Source: Wenzhouxiangella sp.
GTDB taxonomy: Bacteria; Pseudomonadota; Gammaproteobacteria; Xanthomonadales; Wenzhouxiangellaceae
Assembly: GCA_007119095.1 (NCBI GenBank)
Contig: SKQI01000054.1
Span: 1 to 17,487 of the forward strand
Reading direction: 5' to 3'
DNA length: 17,487 nt
The translations under genes and the position numbers were made by a program. The first letter of the stretch is position 1, and the number at the start of each line of letters is the position of its first letter. The notes beneath the pieces were generated by a model. The model worked only from the letters and a program-made list of their open reading frames with translations. It was not told where the DNA came from and searched no databases. This document shows positions 1 through 7,099 of this stretch, piece after piece.

Positions 1-165
1 CATCACACAGTCGGTATCGCGGGCATCGCAGAGCTGAAAATAAAACCACTGCAGATGCTCGTCACCCGCATCGTGCCGAATCTTCAGGGCAATATCATCC
101 GCCCGCTCGGCCCGAACCACCTCGATATTGCCACCGTCAAAGTGGCTGCAAATCTGAACACTCAT
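1..165 (-). CDS. M14-family (cytosolic-type) zinc carboxypeptidase, N-terminal fragment
   Basis: Not a long open frame because the window cuts it: 55 codons from the ATG at 165 down to the left edge. The peptide begins MSVQICSHFDGGNIEVV and contains HLQWFYFQLCDARD. The FDGGNIEVV and WFYF patterns are typical of the small N-terminal beta domain that precedes the M14 catalytic domain in bacterial and eukaryotic cytosolic carboxypeptidases. The zinc-binding HxxE and the catalytic Glu lie outside the window, so activity cannot be judged. Such enzymes cleave C-terminal residues from peptides, and no signal peptide is visible. A GAGAG stretch just upstream could serve as the ribosome site. The family call is made from motif memory on a short fragment. 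Confidence 0.72.
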   Translation of the reverse strand, partial: MSVQICSHFDGGNIEVVRAERADDIALKIRHDAGDEHLQWFYFQLCDARDTDCVM

Positions 166-311
166 GGCTCTCTCATTCGTTCATCAGTCAGTGCACATGG
201 TAGCGCAGCGATTGAATCGGAGCACGGGGGAAACACTGAACCGGGAAGAGGTAGAGAGGGGAAGAGGGAGAGAGGGAAAGGCTGTTTCCTGCCTTTTTCA
301 GGTTTCCATTT

Positions 312-390
312 TTGGAACCACCGAAGACACCGAAATCACCGAAAAGGCGCTTTGCAGTTTCGGTGTCTTCGGTGTCTTCGGTGGTTCCAA
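312..390. repeat. Long hairpin repeat, CCGAAGACACCGAA type
   Basis: Two 33-base arms (312-344 and 358-390) are reverse complements with two mismatches, separated by 13 bases. Each arm is itself built from a short tandem unit, ACCGAAGAC/ACCGAAATC. From memory, this CCGAAGACACCGAA hairpin recurs in many environmental Gram-negative genomes and is often mis-called as a small ORF. It could fold as RNA on either strand. There is no adjacent T-run, so it is not a standard intrinsic terminator. Confidence 0.8.
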
Positions 391-482
391 CAGGTTTTTT
401 GTTCCTCTCTCAGTCTTTTCTTTGCGCCTTTGCGCCTCTCATCGAACAAATCTTATCTGGTTGACCAAAAACATAAAAATCA

Positions 483-591
483 AAAATCTTGGGAACGCAA
501 AGCAGCAAAGAAAAACAAGCAGCATAAATTCATGAGGTCTTTTGCTTCTTGGCTTCTTGGCTGCTTCGCTCCTTTGCGTCCAAAAGATTTT
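483..591. repeat. Imperfect hairpin repeat, GGACGCAAAG type, copy 1
   Basis: The left arm starts AAAATCTTGGGAACGCAAAG and the right arm ends CTTTGCGTCCAAAAGATTTT, so the outer arms pair with a few mismatches. The interior is made of short AAGCA/GCTTCTTGG units. The same outer arms occur in a second element at 3075-3175. It lies 64 bases beyond the truC stop, on the 3' side of that transcription unit. Confidence 0.75.
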
Positions 592-654
592 CTCTGTTCG
601 TACGCCGACAGCGGGCTCGGTAAAGGGTCTGTAGACTTTGCGAGAGCATCGCCT

Positions 655-1386
655 TTACAACTCGACTTGCGGCACCTCAAAACGTTCGATCACGCGCTGG
701 AATTCGGCGTCGGGCTGGACGGAGAGAGTCATGGTGCGTTGGTCGGCGGGGTGCTGGAAAGTGAGTTCGCTGGCATGCAGCAGCAGGCGGTGGCAGGCAA
801 AGTGCTGGCGGAACAAGCGGTTGTGGCGGCCTTCGCCATAGGTGGTATCGCCGATGATGGGGTGGAAGATATGCTTGAAGTGGCGCCGGATCTGGTGCAT
901 GCGGCCGGTCTCTGGCAGGGCCATGACCAGTGAGTAACGGCTGGTCGCGTAGCGGCCGACGGCAAACGGCAGTTCGATCCGGGCCAGGCAGCGATAGCGG
1001 GTTTGCGCTTCTTTCTCCACGCCCTTGCCGTCCGGGGCCAGGGGATGATCGATCAGCCCCTCGTCGTCGACGTGGCCGCGAACCACGGCCAGGTAGCGCT
1101 TGATGACGGTGCGCGCCATCATCTGTTCACCCAGCCTGGCGGCGGTATCGGCGTTGAGGGCAAACAGCAGCAGTCCGGATGTGGCCCGGTCCAGACGATG
1201 GATCGGGAAAACGCGCTGACCGAGCTGATCGCGCAGCAGTTGCATGGCAAAGCGCTTGTCGGTTCCGCGATTGCTGCGGTGAACCATCAAGCCGCAAGGC
1301 TTGTCGATGGCGCATAACCATTCGTCCCGATAGACGATTGGCAACGCCCCCTCCGAGCGCGCGACAGAGGAAGGGGCCTGATTCAT
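655..1386 (-). CDS. truC: tRNA pseudouridine(65) synthase TruC
   Basis: RluA-family pseudouridine synthase of 243 residues. The catalytic motif HRLDRATSG is at residues 63-71, with Asp66 as the expected nucleophile. Compared from memory with E. coli TruC (about 260 residues), shared blocks include the N-terminal YRDEWLCAIDKP, VHRS, MQ..RDQ-GQ-VF, KRY-A-VRG, GRYATSRY, the ETGR-HQIRRH block and HPIIGD-T-G. These favour TruC over RluA/C/D: there is no S4 domain, and the GRY-T-RY segment is TruC-like. TruC makes pseudouridine at position 65 of tRNA-Ile and tRNA-Asp. The ATG at 1384-1386 overlaps the stop of the upstream beta-lactamase-family gene as ATGA, pointing to cotranscription and translational coupling. 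Confidence 0.88.
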   Translation of the reverse strand: MNQAPSSVARSEGALPIVYRDEWLCAIDKPCGLMVHRSNRGTDKRFAMQLLRDQLGQRVFPIHRLDRATSGLLLFALNADTAARLGEQMMARTVIKRYLAVVRGHVDDEGLIDHPLAPDGKGVEKEAQTRYRCLARIELPFAVGRYATSRYSLVMALPETGRMHQIRRHFKHIFHPIIGDTTYGEGRHNRLFRQHFACHRLLLHASELTFQHPADQRTMTLSVQPDAEFQRVIERFEVPQVEL

Positions 1387-2909
1387 TGCTGTCGGGAATA
1401 CCGAACGGTGCGAGTGTAATCCGCCGGGTAGATGCCTTCCTCCAGAGCCAGCGGTCGCAGGGTGAAGCGCACTTTCAATTCAGCTGGCTGGCCGTCCTCT
1501 CCCATCTGGAACCAGACAAACTTTTCACGCTGGGCCGGATTACTCCAGCGCGCCTTGAAGGTGTCATGGTGCCAGTGCTCCAGCACCAGGGTCTGACTAT
1601 CGTCCTGCCATAGCCGCAACTTCAGCGTGCCGTTTTCAGCAAGTACATCAGCCGAGCCGTACAGCGGATGCTGGTAGTGCCCAACGAAGCGCTCCAACCG
1701 CTGACTGGCCTGTGTTCCATCCTGCCGCTCCCGGTCAACCGCCTCACGTGCTTCAGCCGCTTTGGCACGAGCGTCAAGCTCTTCTTCAAACAGCGACAGG
1801 CTCCAGTCGGTTGTCTCCAGGTCAGCGATACGATCGATGACGGTGCGGGCCAGTGCCGTGTTGAATCCGGTGAAACGATTGGCCGACACCGCGATACCCA
1901 GATCCAGCTCGGGCACCAACCACAGCAGGGAATTGATGCCATCGGTCGCCCCGCCGTGGCGCAGCAACTGGAACGACTGGTAGCGTCCCAGCCCCCAACC
2001 CAGGCCGTAAGCATTGATGGCGCGGGACTCCTGGTCCAGCCCGATCAGGTTGGCGGGCGCATGGATCGCATTGAGCATGTCGCCTGACAGCAAGTTCAGA
2101 TCGTTCAGTTCGCCGGCCAGGTTGAAGCGTATCCACCGAGCCAGGTCATTCGCGGTGCTGTTGACCGCGGCCGCCGGCGCACCCCAGGTCCAATCACGGC
2201 GCGGAATTTCGACCAGTTCTCCACGAATCTCCTGGTGCGGCCTGGCTGCATTGTCATCCAGCCCCTGCAGGCGGGCATTGCTGCGGCTCATGCCCAGCGG
2301 CGCCAGCAGACGGGACTCGACAATGTCTTCCCAAGGCTCGCCAGTGACCGCTTCCAGTACGGCACCGGCAACCACGTACATGGCGTTGGAATAGACATAA
2401 CCCTGGCGAAACGGCTGCTCGAACTCATGGTAGCGAAGCGCCGCCAGCGCTTCATCGCGACTGGCTCCCGGCATGAAGGTGAGGCGATTGCCAAACAGCC
2501 GCCCGACCCCGACCCGATGGGCCAGCAGGTCACGCACGGTCACCTGCGCCGTGACCCAGGGGTCAGACAGGCGAAACTCGGGCAGATGATCAATCACCCG
2601 GTCATCCCAATCCAGCCGGCCCGCGTCAACCAGCATTCCCAAGGCTGTGGCGGTCATCGCCTTGCTCAGGGAAGCGATCCCGAACTGGGTATCGGCATCA
2701 ACCGCCCGAGTCCGTTCCAGATCCAGGTAGCCAAAGCCCCGCGCCAGCTGCACCTCATCACCCTGGACGATGGCCACGGCCAGCCCTGGAATCTCCCAGC
2801 GCTCCCGCTCAGCATCTATCCACTCCTCAAGCCCATCCAGCGGATCTGCAGCGACCAGGCCTGGGCCGACCAGCAGCAGCGAAAAAACCAGCGTCCGAAA
2901 AACGTTCAT
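1383..2909 (-). CDS. Secreted serine beta-lactamase-family hydrolase with C-terminal DUF3471-like domain
   Basis: 508 residues. A signal peptide (about residues 1-20, hydrophobic core TLVFSLLLVGPGLVA) is followed by a class C beta-lactamase/PBP4*-type domain (PF00144), about 25-390. The catalytic triad motifs are all present: SxxK as S80-L-S-K83, Y173-S-N175, and H318-G-G320 in the KTG position. Residues from about 410 (LERFVGHYQHPLYGSADV) to the end resemble DUF3471, a beta-rich domain often fused to these hydrolases. Such proteins are periplasmic or secreted esterases, peptidases or carboxypeptidases more often than true antibiotic-resistance enzymes, and the substrate cannot be told from sequence. 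First gene of a two-gene unit with truC. A weak TATAAA on the minus strand at 2986-2991 is a possible -10 box. The ribosome site is weak. Confidence 0.86.
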   Translation of the reverse strand: MNVFRTLVFSLLLVGPGLVAADPLDGLEEWIDAERERWEIPGLAVAIVQGDEVQLARGFGYLDLERTRAVDADTQFGIASLSKAMTATALGMLVDAGRLDWDDRVIDHLPEFRLSDPWVTAQVTVRDLLAHRVGVGRLFGNRLTFMPGASRDEALAALRYHEFEQPFRQGYVYSNAMYVVAGAVLEAVTGEPWEDIVESRLLAPLGMSRSNARLQGLDDNAARPHQEIRGELVEIPRRDWTWGAPAAAVNSTANDLARWIRFNLAGELNDLNLLSGDMLNAIHAPANLIGLDQESRAINAYGLGWGLGRYQSFQLLRHGGATDGINSLLWLVPELDLGIAVSANRFTGFNTALARTVIDRIADLETTDWSLSLFEEELDARAKAAEAREAVDRERQDGTQASQRLERFVGHYQHPLYGSADVLAENGTLKLRLWQDDSQTLVLEHWHHDTFKARWSNPAQREKFVWFQMGEDGQPAELKVRFTLRPLALEEGIYPADYTRTVRYSRQQ

Positions 2910-3227
2910 CTGTTTGCGCGATCTGTGACGGCCTTTGAGGGTAACTCAAACCGCTCCAGCAGGCGGTTGGCGTTGAAAGCGGCAATTTATAGCGGACTGG
3001 CTCGTCTGTCATTCCAGTTCCAAGCTGGTGGTGGTTCATCATGGATGAATCCCTCGCTATCGAAGCGCGAATTCAAAAACCTTTTGGACGCAAAGCAGCG
3101 GAGAAGCAAAGAGGCAAAGAAACCAAAGAACTCTTCTTGCTTGGCTTCTTTGCTGCTTTGCGTCCCAAAGATTTTGTCTTTTATCCTTTTCTCTTCGCGC
3201 CTTGGCGAGAAAACCCGCTTTTCGCTA
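2910..3227. other. Intergenic region with hairpin repeat and possible promoter
   Basis: 318 bases between the beta-lactamase-family start and the marR stop, both on the minus strand. The left part should carry the hydrolase promoter: minus-strand TATAAA at 2986-2991, with only a poor ATGACA-like -35 at 15-base spacing. The right part holds hairpin copy 2 (3075-3175) and, at about 3185-3212, a CTCTTCGCGCCTTGGCGAGA segment resembling the GCGCC motif near 420-437. I see no gene. Confidence 0.55.
3075..3175. repeat. Imperfect hairpin repeat, GGACGCAAAG type, copy 2
   Basis: Left arm AAAACCTTTTGGACGCAAAG with CAGCGGAG following; right arm ends CTGCTTTGCGTCCCAAAGAT. The core GGACGCAAAGCAGC pairs with GCTGCTTTGCGTCC almost perfectly. 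It shares outer arms with copy 1 (483-591), and translations of both contain FA(P/A)LRPKDF. It lies about 50 bases beyond the marR stop, again on the 3' side of a minus-strand gene. Confidence 0.78.
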
Positions 3228-3653
3228 CTAACGGCTGAGTTCTGTCAGGCGGTTTAGCAGGCGGTCGAGCTGATTTTTTTCCTGGTCGCTGAGGGCGTTT
3301 AGCAGGCGTTGCTCGTAAGCCAGGGCGGCAGGGACGATGGCGTCATAGACGGCCTGGCCCTGGTCGCTCAGGAACAGATGCTTGGCGCGGCGGTCGTTAT
3401 CGTTGGCCTGACGGCGGATGCGGCCGGCGTCGATCAGGCGGCGAACGGCGCGGCTGACGGCAACTTTATCCATGGCCGATTTCTCGGTGACCTCGGTCGC
3501 CGAGATTCCCGGATAGCGGCCAAGAATGGCAATCACTCGCCATTCGGTCACGCTCAGCCCGTATTTCTCCTCGTAAGTGTCGGCAATACCGCGGCTGATC
3601 TGATTTGAAAGCCTGGACAGCCGGTAAGGAAGAAAGTGCTCCAGATCCAGCAT
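3228..3653 (-). CDS. MarR-family transcriptional regulator of the tyrosine-degradation operon
   Basis: 141 residues with the MarR winged-helix layout. There is an N-terminal dimerisation helix (LEHFLPYRLSRLSNQIS) and the EWRVIAILGRYPG segment. The recognition helix is about residues 61-77 (MDKVAVSRAVRRLIDAG), and the wing contains DNDRRAKHLFLS (85-96). C-terminal helices follow. The start fits relatives that begin with a similar LDLE-FLPYRLS sequence. It is divergent from hppD, with only 132 bases between starts, and a palindrome in that gap sits on the hppD -35 box. I infer that it represses hppD-hmgA-fah-maiA, perhaps lifted by homogentisate or another intermediate, and may regulate itself. 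The ligand is not deducible. Family call is strong; target is inference. Confidence 0.9.
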   Translation of the reverse strand: MLDLEHFLPYRLSRLSNQISRGIADTYEEKYGLSVTEWRVIAILGRYPGISATEVTEKSAMDKVAVSRAVRRLIDAGRIRRQANDNDRRAKHLFLSDQGQAVYDAIVPAALAYEQRLLNALSDQEKNQLDRLLNRLTELSR

Positions 3654-3671
3654 TGGTTCACGCCCGCTTGC

Positions 3672-3700
3672 TTGAAATTGGTTTCAAATGTAACTAATAT
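3672..3700 (+). promoter_or_regulatory. hppD promoter with overlapping MarR-type operator
   Basis: A -35 box TTGAAA (3672-3677), 17-base spacer and -10 box TAATAT (3695-3700) face hppD. A perfect dyad TTGAAA-TTGG-TTTCAA occupies 3672-3687, so its left arm is the -35 box itself. This is the expected geometry for repression by the divergently encoded MarR protein. The dyad also lies 18 bases upstream of the marR ATG, so binding there could control both genes. Confidence 0.65.
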
Positions 3701-3785
3701 CGTGACATTCAGCAAGCCGGCAAGCCAGTCGCCTGTGGCACGGATATCGCCGGTTTCCATTTCAAGCATGAACCAGGAGTTGGCC

Positions 3786-4832
3786 ATGAGCGAACAACGC
3801 GCAAATCCGCTGGGCGTCCAGCAGTTTGAATTCATCGAGTACGCCGCCACCGATGCCAGCCAGCTGCACGACCTGTTCGGCAAGCTGGGCTTCGTCGCCG
3901 TGGCCAAGCACAAGTCACGCCCGGTGACCCTGTATCGGCAGGGCGATATCAATTTCCTGGTCAATGAGACGCCAGATTCCTTTGCCAGCGACTTCGCCAC
4001 CGCACACGGTCCAAGCTGCACCGGATTTGCCCTGCGCGTGGCCGACCCAACCAAGGCCCGGGAAGCCGCACTTGCAAACGGCGCCAAGGCCATCGCCAAC
4101 AAGCCTGACACCCTGGCCATCGACGCGCCGGCAATCAGCGGCATTGGTGGCAGTGCGCTGTATTTGACCCGCGGCATCGAAGACGTGGAGAAGGAGTTCG
4201 ATTTCGATCCCGCCGTTGACCGCCACCCCAAAGGTGTCGGCCTGACCTTCATCGACCACCTGACCCACAACGTCTACAACGGCAACATGGGCCAGTGGGC
4301 CGAGTTCTATGAAAAGATCTTCGGCTTCTTCGAAGTCAAATACTTCGACATCAAGGGTGCCCAGACTGGCCTGCGGTCAAAAGCCATGACCGCACCCAAC
4401 GGCAATATCTCGATACCGATCAACGAATCCGAGAACCCGAAAAGCCAGATCAACGAGTACCTGGACGAATACAAGGGCGAAGGCGTGCAGCACATCGCGC
4501 TCTACACCGACAACGTCTACGAGTCGGTCGAGGCACTGCGCGCCAACGGTATCGACTTTCTGGATACCCCGGACACCTATTTCGACGTCATCGATCAGCG
4601 CATCCCCAACCACGGCGAAGACGTGCCGCGCATGCGCAAAAACAAGATCCTGATCGACGCTGACCTGAACGACCCGGGCAAGCAGCTGCTGCAGATCTTC
4701 ACCCAGACCAACATCGGTCCGATATTCTTCGAAGTCATTCAGCGCAAGGGCAACGAGGGCTTCGGCGAAGGCAACTTCCAGGCCCTGTTCGAAGCCATCG
4801 AGCGTGATCAAGCCAAGCGCGGAGTGCTGTGA
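3786..4832 (+). CDS. hppD: 4-hydroxyphenylpyruvate dioxygenase
   Basis: Converts 4-hydroxyphenylpyruvate and O2 to homogentisate and CO2, using non-haem Fe(II), in the cytosol. With the start at 3786 it has 348 residues, near the usual bacterial length of about 355. Two VOC-type domains are visible. The 2-His-1-Glu ligands are H158 (FIDHLTHNV), H236 (GVQHIALYTD) and E316 (FFEVIQRKG), with spacings matching the Pseudomonas enzyme. The C-terminal substrate-gate region (NEGFGEGNFQALFEAIE) is intact. I chose 3786 because AGGAG (3775-3779) sits six bases ahead. The in-frame ATG at 3768 lacks a site, and the frame opens still further upstream without homology. First gene of the tyrosine/phenylalanine degradation operon, 28 bases before hmgA. 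Confidence 0.96.
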   Translation: MSEQRANPLGVQQFEFIEYAATDASQLHDLFGKLGFVAVAKHKSRPVTLYRQGDINFLVNETPDSFASDFATAHGPSCTGFALRVADPTKAREAALANGAKAIANKPDTLAIDAPAISGIGGSALYLTRGIEDVEKEFDFDPAVDRHPKGVGLTFIDHLTHNVYNGNMGQWAEFYEKIFGFFEVKYFDIKGAQTGLRSKAMTAPNGNISIPINESENPKSQINEYLDEYKGEGVQHIALYTDNVYESVEALRANGIDFLDTPDTYFDVIDQRIPNHGEDVPRMRKNKILIDADLNDPGKQLLQIFTQTNIGPIFFEVIQRKGNEGFGEGNFQALFEAIERDQAKRGVL

Positions 4833-4860
4833 CCGCGCCGCGACAACGGAGCAAGCAGAA

Positions 4861-5982
4861 ATGAAAAACTGGATCACCCATCCGAAAGTTGAAGGCAAGG
4901 CCAGCCGGCAGGCGCATTGCGATTTGCCGGAAGGCACCTACGAACGCGAGCTGGGCAAGGAAGGATTCTTCGGCCCAGCCACGCACATGTATCACACCCG
5001 CGTGCCGACCGGCTGGACCGATTTCGAAGGCCCGCTACAGCCGCGCGCCTTCGACACCACGAAAATCGAAGCGCACAGCACCTCGCCCTGGGATGCCAGC
5101 GAGCTGATGCACAACGCCCATACCCGGATTCGCAGCTGGACCTGCTCTAGAGCCATGGACGTGCTGGCGCGCAACTCCGACGGCGACGAGCTGCTGTTCA
5201 TCCACGACGGCCAGGGCGATCTGTACTGCGACTACGGCCACCTGCCCTTCCGCGATGGCGATTACATCATGCTGCCGCGCGGCACCATGTGGCGGATCGA
5301 GTCCAAGGCACCGGTCAAGCTGCTTTTGATCGAGGCAACCAACTCCAGCTACCAGCTGCCCGACAAGGGGCTGGTCGGACCGCACGCCATCTTCGACCCG
5401 GCCATGCTGGACACCCCGACGATCAACGACCAGTTCCGCGCCCAGCAGGGTGATCACCCGTGGCGGGTAGTGGTCAAGCGCCGCAACCAGCTCTCGACCA
5501 TCAGCTACCCGTTCAACCCGCTTGATGCAGTCGGCTGGAAGGGCGACCTGATGCCGGTGAAGATCAACTGGCGCGACATTCGGCCGCTGATGAGCCACCG
5601 CTACCATCTGCCGCCGTCGGCGCACACGACTTTCCTGGCCAATCGCTTCGTGATCTGCACCTTTGTCCCGCGCCCGTTCGAATCCGATCCGGACGCGCTG
5701 AAAGTGCCGTTTTTCCACAACAACGACGATTACGACGAGCTGATCTTCTACCACGCCGGAAATTTCTTCTCGCGCGACAACATCCACCCCGGCATGATGA
5801 CCCTGCACCCCTGCGGCTTCACCCACGGCCCGCATCCGAAGGCGCTCAAGAACGCCTTCAAGCCAAAGGCCGAGGCCACCGAGGAAGTCGCGGTGATGAT
5901 CGACACCCGCGATGCGCTGGAAGTCACCGGCGCTGCCGAAAAGGTGGAGTGGGCGGAATACGTCGATAGTTGGAAAGGATGA
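4861..5982 (+). CDS. hmgA: Homogentisate 1,2-dioxygenase (short form)
   Basis: Opens the homogentisate ring to 4-maleylacetoacetate with Fe(II) and O2. It has 373 residues from the ATG at 4861, preceded by GGAG (4848-4851, nine bases away). This is shorter than the Pseudomonas/human type (about 430-445 residues) and fits the compact HmgA type of Shewanella and relatives, a comparison from memory. The cupin core near the C-terminus has VPFFHNNDDYDELIFY and CGFTHGPHP. By analogy with human HGD ligands (H335, E341, H371), H286, E293 and H322 are the likely iron ligands, and the His-to-His spacing is the same 36 residues. LHPCGFTHGPHPKAL is the signature block. It is followed by a 109-base gap holding a tandem/hairpin repeat before fah. 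Confidence 0.93.
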   Translation: MKNWITHPKVEGKASRQAHCDLPEGTYERELGKEGFFGPATHMYHTRVPTGWTDFEGPLQPRAFDTTKIEAHSTSPWDASELMHNAHTRIRSWTCSRAMDVLARNSDGDELLFIHDGQGDLYCDYGHLPFRDGDYIMLPRGTMWRIESKAPVKLLLIEATNSSYQLPDKGLVGPHAIFDPAMLDTPTINDQFRAQQGDHPWRVVVKRRNQLSTISYPFNPLDAVGWKGDLMPVKINWRDIRPLMSHRYHLPPSAHTTFLANRFVICTFVPRPFESDPDALKVPFFHNNDDYDELIFYHAGNFFSRDNIHPGMMTLHPCGFTHGPHPKALKNAFKPKAEATEEVAVMIDTRDALEVTGAAEKVEWAEYVDSWKG

Positions 5983-5988
5983 AACAAC

Positions 5989-6026
5989 GGTTTACGGGTT
6001 CCGGTTTACGGGTTCCGGAAAACCGG
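5989..6026. repeat. Tandem 14-base repeat with hairpin, between hmgA and fah
   Basis: GGTTTACGGGTTCC occurs twice head to tail (5989-6002, 6003-6016). CCGGTTT (6001-6007) can pair with AAACCGG (6020-6026) around a 12-base loop, and GTAAACC at 6060-6066 is a further inverse match to GGTTTAC. It fills most of an unusually long gap inside an otherwise compact operon. It may be a dispersed repeat that landed in the spacer, or an RNA-processing or attenuation hairpin. Confidence 0.7.
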
Positions 6027-6091
6027 ATCGAGATATCCCTACAGCGCAAACCATAACGCGTAAACCGCAGCCCTCAATCTGGAAAATTTTT

Positions 6092-7078
6092 ATGAAACTT
6101 GGAACATTGAAACAAGGCGGACGAGACGGCACCCTGATCGTGGTCAGCCGTGATCTGAGTCGTGCCGTTGTGGCCAGTGGTATTGCGCCGACGCTGCAGG
6201 CCGCGCTGGATGACTGGGAGCAGACCGCGCCGCGGCTGAACACGTTGTATGACGAGCTCAACGCCGGTACCGCCGAAGACATTTTCGACCTGGATCTCGG
6301 CAAGCTGGCCGCGCCGCTGCCGCGCTGTTACCAATTCGTGGATGGCTCGGCCTACTTGCCGCACGTCGAGCGGGTGCGCAAGGCGCGCGGCGCGGAAGTG
6401 CCGGAAAGCTTTTTCACCGACCCGCTGATGTACCAGGCCGTTTCCGACGGCTTCCTGGGCCCGCTTGACGATATTGCGATGGCCTCGACCGAGTGGGGGA
6501 TCGACTTTGAATCCGAGATCGGCGTGATCTGTGACGATATACCGATGGGCGCCTCGGCCGAGGAATGTGCCGGCCATATCCAGCTGGTCACCATCCTCAA
6601 CGACGTCTCGCTGCGCAACCTGATCCCGGGCGAGCTGGCCAAGGGTTTCGGTTTTCTCCAGTCCAAGCCGCGCTCGGCCCTGGCCCCGGTCGTGGTCACG
6701 CCCGACGAACTGGGCGATGCCTGGGTCGACAACAAGCTGCACCTGCCGCTGATCACGCACTTGAACGGCGAGCTGTTCGGCAAGCCCGAGGCCGGCGAAG
6801 ACATGCAGTTCTCCTTTGCCGAGCTGCTGGCCCACGCCGCCAAATCCCGGCCCCTGGCCGCCGGCACCCTGCTCGGTTCCGGTACCATCGCCAACCAGGA
6901 CACCAGCCTGGGTGCTTCCTGCCTCGCTGAAAAGCGGATGCTCGAAATCATCGCCAACGGCAAGCCGGAAACCCCGTTCATGCAGTTCGGCGACACGGTC
7001 CGGATCGAGATGAAGGCCAAGGATGGGGAGCCGATTTTCGGGGCGATCGAGCAGCGGGTAGTGCAGTACCAGCGTTGA
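6092..7078 (+). CDS. fahA: Fumarylacetoacetate hydrolase (FAH-family fumarylacetoacetase)
   Basis: Last chemical step of tyrosine degradation: hydrolysis of fumarylacetoacetate to fumarate and acetoacetate. It has 328 residues. The N-terminal part (about 1-80) matches the FAH N-terminal domain, and the rest is the PF01557 catalytic fold. The acidic metal ligands are visible as E140 and E142 (DFESEIGV) and D171 (ILNDVSLRN). RNLIPGELAKGFGFLQSKP, LGSGTI and the GDTVRIEM motif are typical. This is the short Shewanella/Xanthomonas form rather than the roughly 420-residue animal/Pseudomonas form, from memory. I use the ATG at 6092, where homology begins (MKLGTLKQGGRDGTL). The frame stays open upstream only through the repeat. 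The ribosome site is weak (GGAAA at 6081-6085). Confidence 0.9.
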   Translation: MKLGTLKQGGRDGTLIVVSRDLSRAVVASGIAPTLQAALDDWEQTAPRLNTLYDELNAGTAEDIFDLDLGKLAAPLPRCYQFVDGSAYLPHVERVRKARGAEVPESFFTDPLMYQAVSDGFLGPLDDIAMASTEWGIDFESEIGVICDDIPMGASAEECAGHIQLVTILNDVSLRNLIPGELAKGFGFLQSKPRSALAPVVVTPDELGDAWVDNKLHLPLITHLNGELFGKPEAGEDMQFSFAELLAHAAKSRPLAAGTLLGSGTIANQDTSLGASCLAEKRMLEIIANGKPETPFMQFGDTVRIEMKAKDGEPIFGAIEQRVVQYQR

Positions 7079-7099
7079 GTTCTGGGAAAGGTTTCCGCC

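Larger units (their letters stand above)
166..654. other. Gene-free interval with repeats
   Basis: About 490 bases between the carboxypeptidase start and the truC stop. It holds a 39-base purine run (243-281, a single T at 252), a near-perfect hairpin repeat (312-390), a short CTTTGCGCCTTTGCGCC motif near 420-437, and a larger imperfect hairpin (483-591). Several open frames cross it, but their peptides are translations of the repeats (for example EDTEITEK, FAPLRPKDF), so I call no gene. The promoter of the carboxypeptidase gene should lie at its left end; I could not pick a convincing one. Confidence 0.7.

Noticed and set aside
55..933. A 292-codon plus-strand open frame across the left intergenic region into truC
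   Set aside because: It runs through the hairpin repeats and then antisense to truC, whose TruC motifs are clear; the peptide looks like translated repeat plus antisense.
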